Below are positions 1-9,031 of a DNA stretch of 58,953 nt, one piece after another. Numbering within the stretch: the first letter of the stretch is position 1; the number at the start of each line of letters is the position of its first letter. Where the stretch lies: contig NZ_AOMA01000067.1 of the NCBI RefSeq assembly GCF_000337895.1, positions 1-58,953 on the forward strand, read 5' to 3'. Under the pieces are notes generated by a model. It made no database searches. It worked only from the letters and a program-made list of their open reading frames with translations, and was not told the origin of the DNA. Source of the stretch: Halobiforma nitratireducens JCM 10879 (lineage in GTDB: Archaea > Halobacteriota > Halobacteria > Halobacteriales > Natrialbaceae). A program made the translations under genes and the position numbers.

Positions 1-705
1 GAGCCGTTCGATCCGCCGACTGTTCGGAGCGTCTCAGTCGTTCGCTTGGGCTCGTTGGCTCCTGACTCCGATGCCGTTCCACCGGCCGATGCGGTTCTCG
101 AATTTCTCGTCCCGCACGTGCTCGAGCGCGCGTCGTGGGGGGCCCTCGATTACTTGCTCGTCGTGCTCCCGTCCGGGACGGACGCGCTCCCACGCGTTGC
201 ACTGGAGGACGTCGGACTCGACGGAACGATCGCGGTCGGTGACGTACGCGATGGGGGTGATTTCGAACGGGTCCGGGACGCCGTTCGGGAACTCTCCTCG
301 GCTACGTCGGTGATCGGGGCTATCGGAACCGCACGCGGGGACGCTCCTGGCGGACAGGCCGGACTCGCGGACGCAAGCAACGTCTCTCTCACGGAATCTG
401 CCTCCGGGTTCGTCCCTGCGTGCGCCAAGAATCCGGCCCGTCCGTGCGTTCACCGGGCCGTCGATGCGGATATCGATCGTCCGTATCTCGGAACGCTTTC
501 ACTCGAGGAGACGACCGACGGCAGCCGGGAACGAGCGAACGGGACATCGGCTGGCGGCGATCGAGCGGCGGCGACCGGCTGCTTGACGAGTCGTTCCGAC
601 GGGGACGAACCGGGGTGTGATCCGACTCGAGCGGTCGCCATCGCGGTAACGGACCTGATCGGACTGGTCAATCGCCGCCACGTCGCTCGCGGCCAGACCG
701 CGTGA
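1..705 (+). CDS. Mrp/NBP35-like P-loop protein, 3' part (partial)
   Basis: The reading frame is open from the first base, so this is the C-terminal part of a gene beginning upstream. Residues just after the window edge resemble the Mrp/NBP35 pattern: a long helix ending in WGALDYLLVVLPSGTD, where Mrp proteins have a WGxLDYLxxDxPPGTGD strand. The Walker-B aspartate is replaced by valine and the second proline by serine, so ATP hydrolysis may be altered. Mrp proteins are ParA-family ATPases that carry or insert Fe-S clusters. A role in loading clusters onto the downstream Fix proteins is an inference from position only. The C-terminal third is low-complexity and Gly/Ser/Arg-rich. A TTG at 46 is an internal codon, not a convincing start. 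Confidence 0.5.
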   Translation, partial: EPFDPPTVRSVSVVRLGSLAPDSDAVPPADAVLEFLVPHVLERASWGALDYLLVVLPSGTDALPRVALEDVGLDGTIAVGDVRDGGDFERVRDAVRELSSATSVIGAIGTARGDAPGGQAGLADASNVSLTESASGFVPACAKNPARPCVHRAVDADIDRPYLGTLSLEETTDGSRERANGTSAGGDRAAATGCLTSRSDGDEPGCDPTRAVAIAVTDLIGLVNRRHVARGQTA

Positions 706-859
706 TACGTCGCCGTTCGGTAGCTTCAGCTTCGCCGTAGAGAAACTGGTCTCGTCACGCAATATAAAAACGTGAACCTGTGAAGGTAGTTCTCGAACGA
801 CTGGAAATGCCATCATAAAGTATCTCCGTCAGTCGCCTACCGTAGGGTGTGGTGATACC

Positions 860-1636
860 ATGTCATGGACGATAGTCGTCGGGGTCAAACAGGTACCCGA
901 CGCCGACGAGGTCGGTATCGACCCGGACACGGGTCGGCTCGACCGGGCGAGTGCGCCCGCGGTGATGAACGGGCCGGATCGGGAGGCCCTCGAGGCCGCC
1001 TTCAGGATCCGGGATCAGGTCGGCGGCGAGGTAATCGCGATGAGTATGGGGCCGCCGAACGCCAAGACCGTCCTCAAAGAGGCCGTCGCGATGGGCTGTG
1101 ACGACGCCGTGTTGATCTCGGACCGTGCCTTCGGTGGCAGCGACACGTGGCCGACGAGTCTGACGCTCGCCCGGGCGGCCGAGGCGCTCGAGGCCGATGT
1201 CGTCATCTGCGGCGAGGAGACGACCGACTCCTCGACGGGCCAGGTTCCTCCGGGAATCGCGGCCCACAACGGCTGGGCACAACTGACCTACGCCGAGGCC
1301 GTCGACGCACGGCCCGAGGAGGACCGGCTCGCCGCTCGTCGCGACGTGGAGGGGGGACACGAACTCGTCGCCGCGGACCTTCCCGTCGTCGTCGCCGCGG
1401 CCTACGGCGAGTTCGATCCACGTCCCGCACCGTTACACCGGAAGATATACGGCGAGAACGACTTCGAGCCGACGGTCTGGGATGCCGAGGATCTCGAGAT
1501 CAAAGACGAGGTCGGCCTCGAGGTGTCGCCGACCTCCGTCGGTGGGATGGAGACGGTCGATCCGGTCGAGCGCAAGGGTGAGGTCGTCGACGAGATCGAC
1601 GACCTCGCCGACTCGATCGAGGAGGTGGTAGCATGA
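860..1636 (+). CDS. fixA: Electron transfer flavoprotein beta subunit (FixA/EtfB)
   Basis: 258 residues, the normal length for ETF-beta. The N-terminus begins MSWTIVVGVKQVPDADEV, the family's Rossmann-like first strand, and the ETF-beta signature (D..TGQVPP, about residues 123-132) is present. With the alpha subunit it forms a soluble heterodimer that binds FAD and passes electrons from dehydrogenases to the FixC quinone oxidoreductase. In bifurcating FixAB types it also splits NADH electrons between quinone and ferredoxin. It is the first gene of a tight fixABCX operon, and its stop overlaps the fixB start by four bases (ATGA). The ATG at 860 directly precedes the conserved first strand. AT-rich TATA-like boxes lie upstream near 762-768 and 812-819. 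Confidence 0.95.
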   Translation: MSWTIVVGVKQVPDADEVGIDPDTGRLDRASAPAVMNGPDREALEAAFRIRDQVGGEVIAMSMGPPNAKTVLKEAVAMGCDDAVLISDRAFGGSDTWPTSLTLARAAEALEADVVICGEETTDSSTGQVPPGIAAHNGWAQLTYAEAVDARPEEDRLAARRDVEGGHELVAADLPVVVAAAYGEFDPRPAPLHRKIYGENDFEPTVWDAEDLEIKDEVGLEVSPTSVGGMETVDPVERKGEVVDEIDDLADSIEEVVA

Positions 1637-2673
1637 GCGACGACGACGAATTCGAGAACGGCGTCGTCGACGTCGAGGAGTACGACGACGTCTGGGTGTT
1701 CGTCGAGGAACACGACGGCGAGGTCATGTCCGTCTCGTGGGAACTGCTCGACGAGGCCGAACGGCTGGCCGACGAACTCGGCGACGATCTCGTCGCGCTG
1801 GCGATCGGCGAGGACCTGGACGACGTCGCCGAGGAGGCCCTCGAACGGGGTGCCGACCGCGTGCTCGTCGCCGACGACCCGGTGTTCGAGCCCTACCGAG
1901 CCGACCCCTACGGCGAGCAGTTCCGCGCGATGGTCGAAAAGCGCAAGCCTTCGATCGTCCTCATCGGCGGAACCCACACCGGCCGGGACTTCGCCGGCCG
2001 CGTCGCGGTGCCGGCCCACGCGGGCCTGACCGCCGACGTGACCGAACTCGGCGTCGACGACGACGGCCTGCTCGAGGCCCGTCGCCCCGCCTTCGGCGGC
2101 GACGTCTTGGCGACGATCCTCTGTGAGGAACACCGGCCCCAGATGGCGACGATCCGGCCCGGCGTCTTCGAGGCCGCCGAACCCGACGGAGACGCCGACG
2201 GCGAGATCGTCGAGGCCGATGTCGTCGTCGAAGAGGACGACGCCATCAGTGAAGTCCTCGAGCGCGAGGTCGGCGACACCGCCGACATCACCGAGGCCGA
2301 GCGGATCGTCGCCGTCGGACACGGTATCGATGGCGACCTCGAGCCGGCCCGGAAACTCGCCGACGCCCTCGATGCGGAGATCGCGGCGAGCCGTGCCGCG
2401 GTCGACGAGGGCTGGGTCGACGGTGCGCGACAGGTCGGCCAGACCGGCAAGACCGTCCGCCCCGAACTGTACGTCGCCGTCGGTATCAGCGGCGCGGTCC
2501 AGCACCTCGAGGGGATGAACAAAAGCGAGACGGTCGTCGCGATCAACAACGACCCGAACGCGCCGATCTTCGAACACGCCGACCACGGGATCGTGGCCGA
2601 TCTGGTCGACGCCTGTCCCGAACTCGCCGAACGGTTCGACGAAGCTGCGGAACCGCAGGAGGTGGTACAATGA
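1633..2673 (+). CDS. fixB: Electron transfer flavoprotein alpha subunit (FixB/EtfA)
   Basis: 346 residues. The C-terminal FAD-binding domain (about residues 270-325) carries the ETF-alpha signature: GQTGKTV, then YVAVGISGAVQHLEGM, then INNDPNAPIF. The N-terminal half is the ETF alpha/beta fold. It starts within the fixA stop codon and overlaps fixC by four bases, so translation is probably coupled. With FixA it forms the flavoprotein that delivers electrons to FixC and FixX. Neither the sequence nor the context shows a specific acyl-CoA dehydrogenase partner. The presence of both fixC and fixX, rather than only a classic ETF-QO, favours the Fix-type complex. Confidence 0.95.
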   Translation: MSDDDEFENGVVDVEEYDDVWVFVEEHDGEVMSVSWELLDEAERLADELGDDLVALAIGEDLDDVAEEALERGADRVLVADDPVFEPYRADPYGEQFRAMVEKRKPSIVLIGGTHTGRDFAGRVAVPAHAGLTADVTELGVDDDGLLEARRPAFGGDVLATILCEEHRPQMATIRPGVFEAAEPDGDADGEIVEADVVVEEDDAISEVLEREVGDTADITEAERIVAVGHGIDGDLEPARKLADALDAEIAASRAAVDEGWVDGARQVGQTGKTVRPELYVAVGISGAVQHLEGMNKSETVVAINNDPNAPIFEHADHGIVADLVDACPELAERFDEAAEPQEVVQ

Positions 2674-4025
2674 GCCCAGAACTTGAAAGCGACACCGTAG
2701 CCGACCCGAACTACGATGACGAGTTCGATGCCATCGTCGTCGGTGCCGGCCTCGCCGGGAGCGCCGCCGCCCTGACGATGGCGAACCGTGGACTCGACGT
2801 ACTGCTGATCGAACGCGGTTCCTCGCCGGGAGCCAAGAACGTCTTCGGCGGGGTGCTCTACACCCCGACGATCCGCGAGTTGACCGACTTCGACGACGCA
2901 CCGGTCGAGCGGTACGTCGCCGAGCGACGGTTCAGTATGCTGAGCAAGGACGACGAGACCGCAGTCTCGCTGCGTCCCGGCGAGTGGCACGAGAAGCCCC
3001 ACAACGACTCCTACACCGTCCTTCGCGGCGACTTCGACGAGTGGTTCGCCGAACAGGCCGCCGAGGAAGGTGCGACCCTGCTGAACTCGACGACGGTGAC
3101 CGGGCTGATCCGCGAGGACGGCCGCATCGCCGGCGTCGAGACCGACCGACCGGACGGGACCATCCGCGCGCCGTACGTCGTGCTCGCTGAGGGTGGCAAC
3201 TCGCTGGTCAGCGAAGGAGCGAACCTCAAGCAGACCGAAACCCGCGAAAACGTCGCCGTCGGCGTCAAGGAAGTCCTCGAGTTCCCACAACGGGACGAGG
3301 TCATCGAGGATCGGTTCCGGCTGACCGACGAGGCCGGCGTCTCCTATCACTACTTCGGCGAGGGAGCCGTCGGCGACGCCTTCGGTGGCGGGTTCATTTA
3401 CACCAACGAGGACACAGTAAGCATCGGCGTCGCCTACCGGATCGAGGACGCCGCGGCCCACGATCAGTCCCCGGAGGAGACGCTGAACGCGTTCAAGTCC
3501 CATCCGGCGGTCGCGCCGCTGGTACGGAACGCCCGAACCGTCGAGTACAGCGCGAAGACGATCCCCGAAGGCGGTGCCGAGAGCATCCCCGACCTCGTCC
3601 ACGACGGCGCGGCCATCGTCGGCGACGCGGCCGGTCTGGTGCTCAACAACGGCGTCCACCTCGAGGGGACGAACATGGCCGTCGAGAGCGGCTACCACGC
3701 GGGCAACGCGATCGCCCGTGCGGCGGACAAGGGCCGCGTCGGGGCCGACGCCTTGCAGGCCTACCCCGAGTCGCTCGAGGAGTCGTTCGTCGTGAAGAAC
3801 CTCGAACACTACCAGTGGATGATGAACGCGGTCGAGGAGGACCGTGACCTGCTGTTCGAGGACCTACCGCGTGCCTTCGCCGACGCCGGCACGGAGTACT
3901 TCCGGATGGATCGCCAGCCGAAAGAATCCCACGCCAAAAACGCGAAAAGCGCCGTCCTGAGCGCCGTCGGCGGCTGGACTGGCGCTGCAAAACTCGCCCT
4001 GCGATACCGAAAGGTGGTGACCTGA
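2670..4025 (+). CDS. fixC: FixC, FAD-dependent ETF:quinone oxidoreductase
   Basis: 451 residues. The N-terminal dinucleotide-binding motif GAGLAGSAAA lies at residues 25-34, followed by an acidic strand end (LLIERG). The second FAD motif VGDAAG is at about 317-322, followed by NNGVHLEGTNMAVESG, typical of FixC. There is no C-terminal 4Fe-4S domain. In mitochondrial-type ETF-QO that domain is fused; here it is the separate downstream FixX. The protein takes electrons from FixAB and reduces membrane quinone. It overlaps fixB by four bases and ends two bases before fixX, so the four genes read as one transcript. Confidence 0.95.
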   Translation: MSPELESDTVADPNYDDEFDAIVVGAGLAGSAAALTMANRGLDVLLIERGSSPGAKNVFGGVLYTPTIRELTDFDDAPVERYVAERRFSMLSKDDETAVSLRPGEWHEKPHNDSYTVLRGDFDEWFAEQAAEEGATLLNSTTVTGLIREDGRIAGVETDRPDGTIRAPYVVLAEGGNSLVSEGANLKQTETRENVAVGVKEVLEFPQRDEVIEDRFRLTDEAGVSYHYFGEGAVGDAFGGGFIYTNEDTVSIGVAYRIEDAAAHDQSPEETLNAFKSHPAVAPLVRNARTVEYSAKTIPEGGAESIPDLVHDGAAIVGDAAGLVLNNGVHLEGTNMAVESGYHAGNAIARAADKGRVGADALQAYPESLEESFVVKNLEHYQWMMNAVEEDRDLLFEDLPRAFADAGTEYFRMDRQPKESHAKNAKSAVLSAVGGWTGAAKLALRYRKVVT

Positions 4026-4026
4026 T

Positions 4027-4338
4027 ATGAGCGTTCAACCCCAGACTCCCGACCTCGACAACGACTCGATGGAGGATCGCCTCTACACTGTCAAGTACGA
4101 AGACCCCGGGGACTCACACCTCGACGTGAAAGTCGAGGACGTCTGCATGCAGTGTGAAACCAACGACTGCGTGCGCGTCTGTCCGGCCAACGTCTGGCGC
4201 GAGGGCGACGACGGCGTTCCCCACATTGCCTACGAGAACTGCCTCGAGTGCTCGAGTTGCCGGTTCGCCTGCGAGTACGACAACGTCGTGTGGACGTACC
4301 CGGAACGCGGTGCCGGGATGACGTTCAAACACGGCTGA
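4027..4338 (+). CDS. fixX: FixX, ferredoxin-like protein
   Basis: 103 residues. Eight cysteines fall in two groups: C40-x2-C43-x4-C48-x3-C52 and C72-x2-C75-x2-C78-x3-C82. The second group, with flanking residues (YENCLECSSCRFACEYDNVVW), is the FixX signature. The tail YPERGAGMTFKHG matches the conserved FixX ending (YP-GG-G---G). The protein is the iron-sulfur partner of FixC and the proposed low-potential branch in bifurcating Fix complexes. It is the last gene of the operon. The first group could hold a second cluster, but its spacing is not the canonical CxxCxxCxxxC. Confidence 0.93.
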   Translation: MSVQPQTPDLDNDSMEDRLYTVKYEDPGDSHLDVKVEDVCMQCETNDCVRVCPANVWREGDDGVPHIAYENCLECSSCRFACEYDNVVWTYPERGAGMTFKHG

Positions 4339-4446
4339 GCAGTGGTCCCCGACGGCTGCAATCGTCCACCCCGTTCCCAATCACCGGGAACCGGTTACCC
4401 GTTTATTGGGTGAGAAACACACACGAGACAATAGAGGGAGATCTCC

Positions 4447-4677
4447 ATGACCGACCGACTCGCCACCGACGACGGACCCGAAATCGCGACCAAAGAAGAC
4501 GCCGCCGTGACGGCCTACGACGCACTCAGCGACGCCGGCTGTGAATCCGTCGTGACGTCGATGCCCCAGCGGACCAGATCGACGTGGATCGTTCCCGCAA
4601 CCAGCGAGGAGAGTACCTGGCGCGTCCACATCGATCCACGGACCGGGAATACCCGGATCGTCGAAACGCCGGAGTGA
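4447..4677 (+). CDS. Small hypothetical protein
   Basis: 76 residues, with no family I can name. The protein is soluble and predicted alpha/beta, with a WRVHIDPRTGNTRI hairpin near the C-terminus that resembles small haloarchaeal proteins of unknown function. Codon use (GC-rich third positions, many Asp/Glu) agrees with neighbouring real genes. An AT-rich patch (GTTTATTGGG, about 4399-4408) lies upstream and could be its promoter. It runs in the same direction as fixX, 108 bases downstream, but probably has its own transcript. Confidence 0.65.
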   Translation: MTDRLATDDGPEIATKEDAAVTAYDALSDAGCESVVTSMPQRTRSTWIVPATSEESTWRVHIDPRTGNTRIVETPE

Positions 4678-4749
4678 GAACCCAACAGGACTCGCCTCGC
4701 CCCTTGATGTCCTCCCATCCCCGAAAGGGTGGCTTCCGCACGTTATGTG

Positions 4750-5424
4750 TCAGATCGGGTGTTCGAGCGACTCCATCAACACCTCGACGTTCGCCGACTC
4801 CTCGGCGAACGGCTCCGGATAACTGCCCAGTACGACGAGCAGATCGTCGTCGTGGAGGAACGAACTGACGACGACATCGACGTCGACGGTCCGGCCCTGG
4901 AACTCCGTTTCCCCGACGAACGCGTCCACGTCCCGTCCCTCACCGAGGATCGGGAGCTGGAACGTCTCGTCGTGCTCGAGGTCCTCGAGGGCGAACCCGT
5001 CCTCACCCTCGCCACCCTCGAGCTGTTCTAGAAACTCCTCGAGCAGTTCCTCGTTCGAGAGCCCGTCCAGCGGGTTGACCGAGTAGCCGGCCACCTCCAT
5101 CCCGGGAACAGAGACGGCGGCGAAAACGCTTGCCTCGTGGGTCTGGCCCTCGAAGTCGCGGTCTTTCGTGTAGACTGACGTCCAGATCCCGGCCCGGACC
5201 TCGCGCTCGAGGCCGGCGACCTCGACGGTCTCTTCGAACGACTGTTCCTCGACTTCGTCTTCGACGTACCCCGTCCCCTCGAGCGTGGCGTCGCTCGGTG
5301 CGGCCCGTCGGGCCGTAAACTCGAGAGGTGCGTTCCCCAGGGCGAAATCGAGACAGCCTGCGGTCAACGCGAGCGTTCCCGTCGCGCCGGCGGCGAGTAG
5401 CGATCGGCGAGATGTAGTCATCAC
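4750..5424 (-). CDS. Tat-type lipoprotein, DUF6517-like
   Basis: 224 residues. The N-terminus carries a twin-arginine signal (TSRRSLLAAGATGT), a short hydrophobic run and a lipobox (LTAGC, Cys19), so the protein is probably exported by Tat and lipid-anchored on the outside of the membrane. The mature part is acidic, with alternating strands and no catalytic motif that I recognise. I associate this architecture with the haloarchaeal family DUF6517, by recollection only. It is convergent with the small gene before it and divergent from the aminotransferase at 5613. Confidence 0.75.
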   Translation of the reverse strand: MMTTSRRSLLAAGATGTLALTAGCLDFALGNAPLEFTARRAAPSDATLEGTGYVEDEVEEQSFEETVEVAGLEREVRAGIWTSVYTKDRDFEGQTHEASVFAAVSVPGMEVAGYSVNPLDGLSNEELLEEFLEQLEGGEGEDGFALEDLEHDETFQLPILGEGRDVDAFVGETEFQGRTVDVDVVVSSFLHDDDLLVVLGSYPEPFAEESANVEVLMESLEHPI

Positions 5425-5612
5425 GTCAGTGGTACGCCAGGGGATGCATATTCCTTACGGCTCCTGTGATCGTGGAGACAAGATTTTCCGTCGTTCTGAT
5501 AGCCCAACGACACGAATTACGGGTCGATCGTGACAGTTCCGGTGTCACGGAGCGTGAGACGGTGTGGGCAAGAGCACCAACAGTTATCGGGGTCGCCCGC
5601 ACCTGTCTAAAC

Positions 5613-6734
5613 ATGACCGAGTTCGCAGACCGGGTCGAACGGGTTTCGATCAGCGGCATCCGCGAAGTGTTCGAAGCAGCGGGCGAGGACGCGATCAACC
5701 TCGGGTTGGGCCAGCCCGACTTCCCGACACCCGAACACGCCCGGCAGGCGGCGGTAGACGCCATCGAAGACGGAAAGACTGACGCCTACACGTCGAACAA
5801 GGGGACCCGAGAGCTCCGGGAGGCGATCGCCGGCAGGTACGACCACGACTACGGCCTCGAGGTCGATCCCGAGAACACGATCGCCACCTCGGGCGGTAGC
5901 GAGGCACTGTTGCTCGCGCTCGAGGCCCACGTCGATCCCGGTCAGGAAGTGATCTTCCCCGACCCGGGCTTTGTCTCCTACGACGCGCTGACGAAGATTG
6001 CCGACGGGACGCCGAAGCCGGTGTCGCTGCGGGAAGACCTGACCCTCGATCCAGCGACCGTCGAGGACGCGATCACCGACGAGACGGCCGCGTTCATCGT
6101 CAACAGCCCCGCGAACCCGACGGGGGCCGTCCAGAGCGAGGCGGATATGCGGGAGTTCGCCCGCATCGCCGACGAGCACGACGTGCTCTGTCTCTCCGAC
6201 GAGGTCTACGAGAAGATCGTCTTCGATGGCGAGCACCGCTCGCCGATGGAGTTCGCCCAGACGGACAACGTCGTCGTCGTCAGTGCGTGCTCGAAGACCT
6301 ACTCGATGACGGGCTGGCGGCTCGGTTGGGTAATCGGTTCGAACCGTCGAATCGAGCGGATGCTGCGAGTCCACCAATACGGGCAGGCCTGCGCCTCCGC
6401 ACCGGCCCAGTTCGCTGCCGAGGCCGCGCTTACCGGACCGCAAGACCCTGTCGAGGAGATGGTCGACGCCTTCGAACAGCGTCGGGACATCGTCGTCGAC
6501 GGTCTCGAGGACGCCGGGCTCGAGGTACCGACTCCCGAAGGCGCGTTCTACGCCATGCCGAAGGTACCCGACGGCTGGGTCGACGAAGTCCTCGACCGAG
6601 ACGTCGTCGTCGTTCCCGGCGACGCGTTCGGCGAACACGGCGACGGCTACGCCCGGCTCTCCTACGCGACCGCGACGGAAGACCTCAAGGAGGCACTCGA
6701 GATCATGGGGAACGCGACTCGAGCGGTCCGATAG
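5613..6734 (+). CDS. Class I/II pyridoxal-phosphate aminotransferase
   Basis: 373 residues from ATG 5613. An in-frame start at 5466 exists, but the conserved family N-terminus (NLGLGQPDFPTP) follows 5613 closely and TATA-like AGTTATC lies about 30 bases before it. Fold-type I features: SGGSEALLLAL, NSPANPTG, the LSDEVYEKIVF strand with the PLP-contacting Asp and Tyr, and the Schiff-base lysine in SACSKTYSMTGWRLGW. Such enzymes transaminate aspartate or aromatic amino acids using 2-oxoglutarate; the substrate cannot be decided from sequence. It is transcribed alone. Confidence 0.92.
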   Translation: MTEFADRVERVSISGIREVFEAAGEDAINLGLGQPDFPTPEHARQAAVDAIEDGKTDAYTSNKGTRELREAIAGRYDHDYGLEVDPENTIATSGGSEALLLALEAHVDPGQEVIFPDPGFVSYDALTKIADGTPKPVSLREDLTLDPATVEDAITDETAAFIVNSPANPTGAVQSEADMREFARIADEHDVLCLSDEVYEKIVFDGEHRSPMEFAQTDNVVVVSACSKTYSMTGWRLGWVIGSNRRIERMLRVHQYGQACASAPAQFAAEAALTGPQDPVEEMVDAFEQRRDIVVDGLEDAGLEVPTPEGAFYAMPKVPDGWVDEVLDRDVVVVPGDAFGEHGDGYARLSYATATEDLKEALEIMGNATRAVR

Positions 6735-7258
6735 CTGACTGGCCGGCGATTTCGATTCGCGTTCGCTGCGTTCGATACCTCGGTCGCTCTTTCTCGTGGC
6801 CACTCGAGGGTGGACTTAAGCGTTCCAACTGTGCAGCGAGACGGGACTCCGAGTGACTTTCGCTCATCCACCAGGAGAGCAGTTGTTCGTGGACGGGGTC
6901 GCCGGTTTCGGCCAACTTCCGGTTCAGCGTCGATTGATACGACTGGACAACAGTCAGTACACACCCGATCGCGTCTCGACGCCCGTCGCGGAACTCGACG
7001 GCGTCTCGAGTGCGATCGGTGTGTGCATGGTTTTGTCCGGCAGTATGAACCGACCGATCCTGTTCGACCGTCACATTGACGAAGCGAATCCCGCTTTGCT
7101 GGAATCACTACGAGACCAAAACGGTGCGTCGGTACCTTCCGACGACTCGAGGCTCGTGGATCGAAACTCGAGACACGAGACCCGAAAACCCGGCAGGAAC
7201 GAGACGTTCGACCACGGGTCCCGAACGCAGAGCCGTGGTCCCTTCGTACGAACCCGCT
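6735..7258. other. 524-base stretch without a confident gene
   Basis: Between two opposed genes. Both strands carry open frames (minus 6703-7074; plus from 6853), but neither shows a recognisable motif and they overlap each other. A CTTAAG box (6818-6823) resembles the promoter boxes seen elsewhere in the window, yet no convincing start follows it at the right distance. The minus frame has a plausible middle part (LNRKLAETGDPVHEQLLSWW), so a decayed or very divergent short gene remains possible. Confidence 0.4.
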
Positions 7259-7681
7259 TCAGCGGTGACTTCGCAGGAACTCCTCGAGTTGGGCTGCGAC
7301 GCCCGGTAACGACTCGTACTCGAGGACGTCGACGGCGTCGTTGCCCCGGATCATGGCGGACAACTCGTGGTCGGCGTCGGGCCGGTACAGCCCACAAACG
7401 GGTGTCCCTCGAGCGACGAGGCGACCGATCTCGTAGCCCACGCCCAGGCTGGGGATGGTCACTTCGGCCACCGCGACGTCGGCTTCGCGGAGCCAGGCCA
7501 TGTCCTGCTCGTAGATGTCCGCGTCGGTCAGCCCTGCCTCCGCTTCCGACTCCTCGACATCTTCGTCGGCGACGTGCTCGGTGAGGACGGTGCCGTGCTC
7601 CTCGAGGAGATCGATCAGATCCGCGTAGAGGTCGACGTCCGAGCGGCCGCCACGGATCGAACCGGCGAAGTAGATTTTCAT
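7259..7681 (-). CDS. Nucleoside 2-deoxyribosyltransferase / DNPH1-like N-glycosidase
   Basis: 140 residues. It has the family's first loop FAGSIRGGR (6-13) and the segment AEVTIPSLGVGYEIG, in which Glu84 corresponds to the nucleophile that forms the deoxyribosyl-enzyme intermediate. The SIRGGR loop is closer to DNPH1/Rcl enzymes, which hydrolyse 2'-deoxynucleoside 5'-monophosphates, than to pure transferases. A nucleotide-pool cleaning role is therefore likely. It is followed downstream by an unremarkable 524-base gap and preceded 225 bases upstream by an LLM oxidoreductase on the same strand. Confidence 0.85.
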   Translation of the reverse strand: MKIYFAGSIRGGRSDVDLYADLIDLLEEHGTVLTEHVADEDVEESEAEAGLTDADIYEQDMAWLREADVAVAEVTIPSLGVGYEIGRLVARGTPVCGLYRPDADHELSAMIRGNDAVDVLEYESLPGVAAQLEEFLRSHR

Positions 7682-7906
7682 GCCGGCGCGGTTCCGACCA
7701 CGAACGTATCAACGTTTTGTCTCCGGTCGAGTTCGATGGCCGCGATCGAGGCCCGCTTTTCGACCGCACGACGGCCTCGCATTCGGCCGGTCGAACGGTC
7801 CGCATCGATCCTGCCGGGGGCGAGGTCGTCGCGACTGCAACGAGCGGCGTGAGGGGAAGAGGGGAAGAGAAGGGAGACAGCGCGGAGAACAGGACCGCGG
7901 GGGTCG

Positions 7907-8914
7907 CTACACTGCGTCGACGACCGCTTCCATCGTCGTTCGCTTTTCTTCCTCGGTTATCCCGTCGACGAAGCCCACGCGGACCGCGTCGACGCCGTCG
8001 ATCGCGGCGTACTCGGCGACCCACGAACGAACCTCCGCTGGCGTTCCCGCGGGTGCGAGTTCGTCGAGCACTTCCTCGGAGAGCGAAGCGGCCATCGCGT
8101 CCGTATCGCGGTCATCCCAGGCCGAACGAATCTCCTCGACCACGTCGGGGTAGCCTTGCTCCGCGACAGAGTTGCCGTAGTACGGGCCGTACGCGCCGAT
8201 CATAAACGCGATCGTCTTGCGGGCCTTCCGGCGGGCTGTCTCTCGGTCCTCACTCGCGATCCCACGGACGATCGGGGCGACTCGAAGCTCGTCGAGGCTC
8301 TTCCCGCCGAGTTCGGCACCACGCTGTAGGTCCACGAGTCGATCCTCGAGCCCGCCCGTCGTGAACAGCTGAGGGGTCCAGCCGTCGCCGAACCGCCCGG
8401 CCAGCTCGGTCGCTTTCGGGCCGAGCGTGCCGACATCGATCGGTGGCGGCGAGTCGGGGACGCCACGCTCGTAGTCGAGCCCCGCGATTTCGAATATCTC
8501 GCCGTCGTACTTGGGGGTTCCGTCCTCGTAGACCGCCCGGAGTACCTCGATCGTCTCCCGCGTCCGCCGGAGCGGACGGTCGAACTCCCGGCCGTGCCAC
8601 CGCTCCGTGATCGCGGGTGAACTCGGACCCAGTCCGAGCCGAAACCGGCCGTCGGCAGCGTCTTGCAGCGTCAGCGCCGTCTGTGCCAGCATCGCCGGCG
8701 AGCGGCCGTACGGGGAGACGACGTCGTTCGAGATACCCAACTCGTCCGTTCGGTCCGCAGCCAGCGTCAGCGGCGGCACGACGTTCCAGCCGGTGGTCTC
8801 GCCGGTCGTGAGACGATCGAACCCCAACCGTTCTGCCTCGACGGCCCGATCGGCCACGTCCTGTGGGCGGTCGTAGTCGTTCAACGAGACCAGGAGATCG
8901 ATTTCCTCGCTCAC
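7907..8914 (-). CDS. LLM-class F420-dependent oxidoreductase
   Basis: 335 residues with a luciferase-like TIM-barrel layout: VSLNDYDRPQDVADRAVEAERLGFD at the start, a central LGLGPSSPAITERWHGREFDRP segment and a PPIDVGTLGPKATELAGRFGDGW strand-loop. These features match haloarchaeal coenzyme F420-dependent oxidoreductases (I recall the TIGR04024 subgroup). F420 use is expected because haloarchaea make F420 and the protein has the LLM fold; the substrate is unknown. The ATG at 8914 precedes the first conserved strand. It is transcribed alone or with the gene at 7259. Confidence 0.85.
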   Translation of the reverse strand: MSEEIDLLVSLNDYDRPQDVADRAVEAERLGFDRLTTGETTGWNVVPPLTLAADRTDELGISNDVVSPYGRSPAMLAQTALTLQDAADGRFRLGLGPSSPAITERWHGREFDRPLRRTRETIEVLRAVYEDGTPKYDGEIFEIAGLDYERGVPDSPPPIDVGTLGPKATELAGRFGDGWTPQLFTTGGLEDRLVDLQRGAELGGKSLDELRVAPIVRGIASEDRETARRKARKTIAFMIGAYGPYYGNSVAEQGYPDVVEEIRSAWDDRDTDAMAASLSEEVLDELAPAGTPAEVRSWVAEYAAIDGVDAVRVGFVDGITEEEKRTTMEAVVDAV

Positions 8915-9031
8915 GGGTACACCCTCCGCGTCGCGTCTCGGTCGGCTCGTGGCGTTGCCATCACCCTCGAGCGCGGCACCGAATCACATAAAACGTCGGG
9001 CTCGTGGCGACTCCTGCGTTGCACGCACAGC

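Noticed and set aside
1908..3809. A 633-codon open frame on the minus strand across fixB/fixC
   Set aside because: It mirrors the codon structure of the Fix genes, has no family motif, and the forward genes have strong signatures. Long antisense frames are usual in high-GC haloarchaeal genes.
6703..7074. A 123-codon minus frame in the gap after the aminotransferase
   Set aside because: Overlaps the aminotransferase 3' end and lacks a family or promoter; kept only as a weak possibility in the gap entry.
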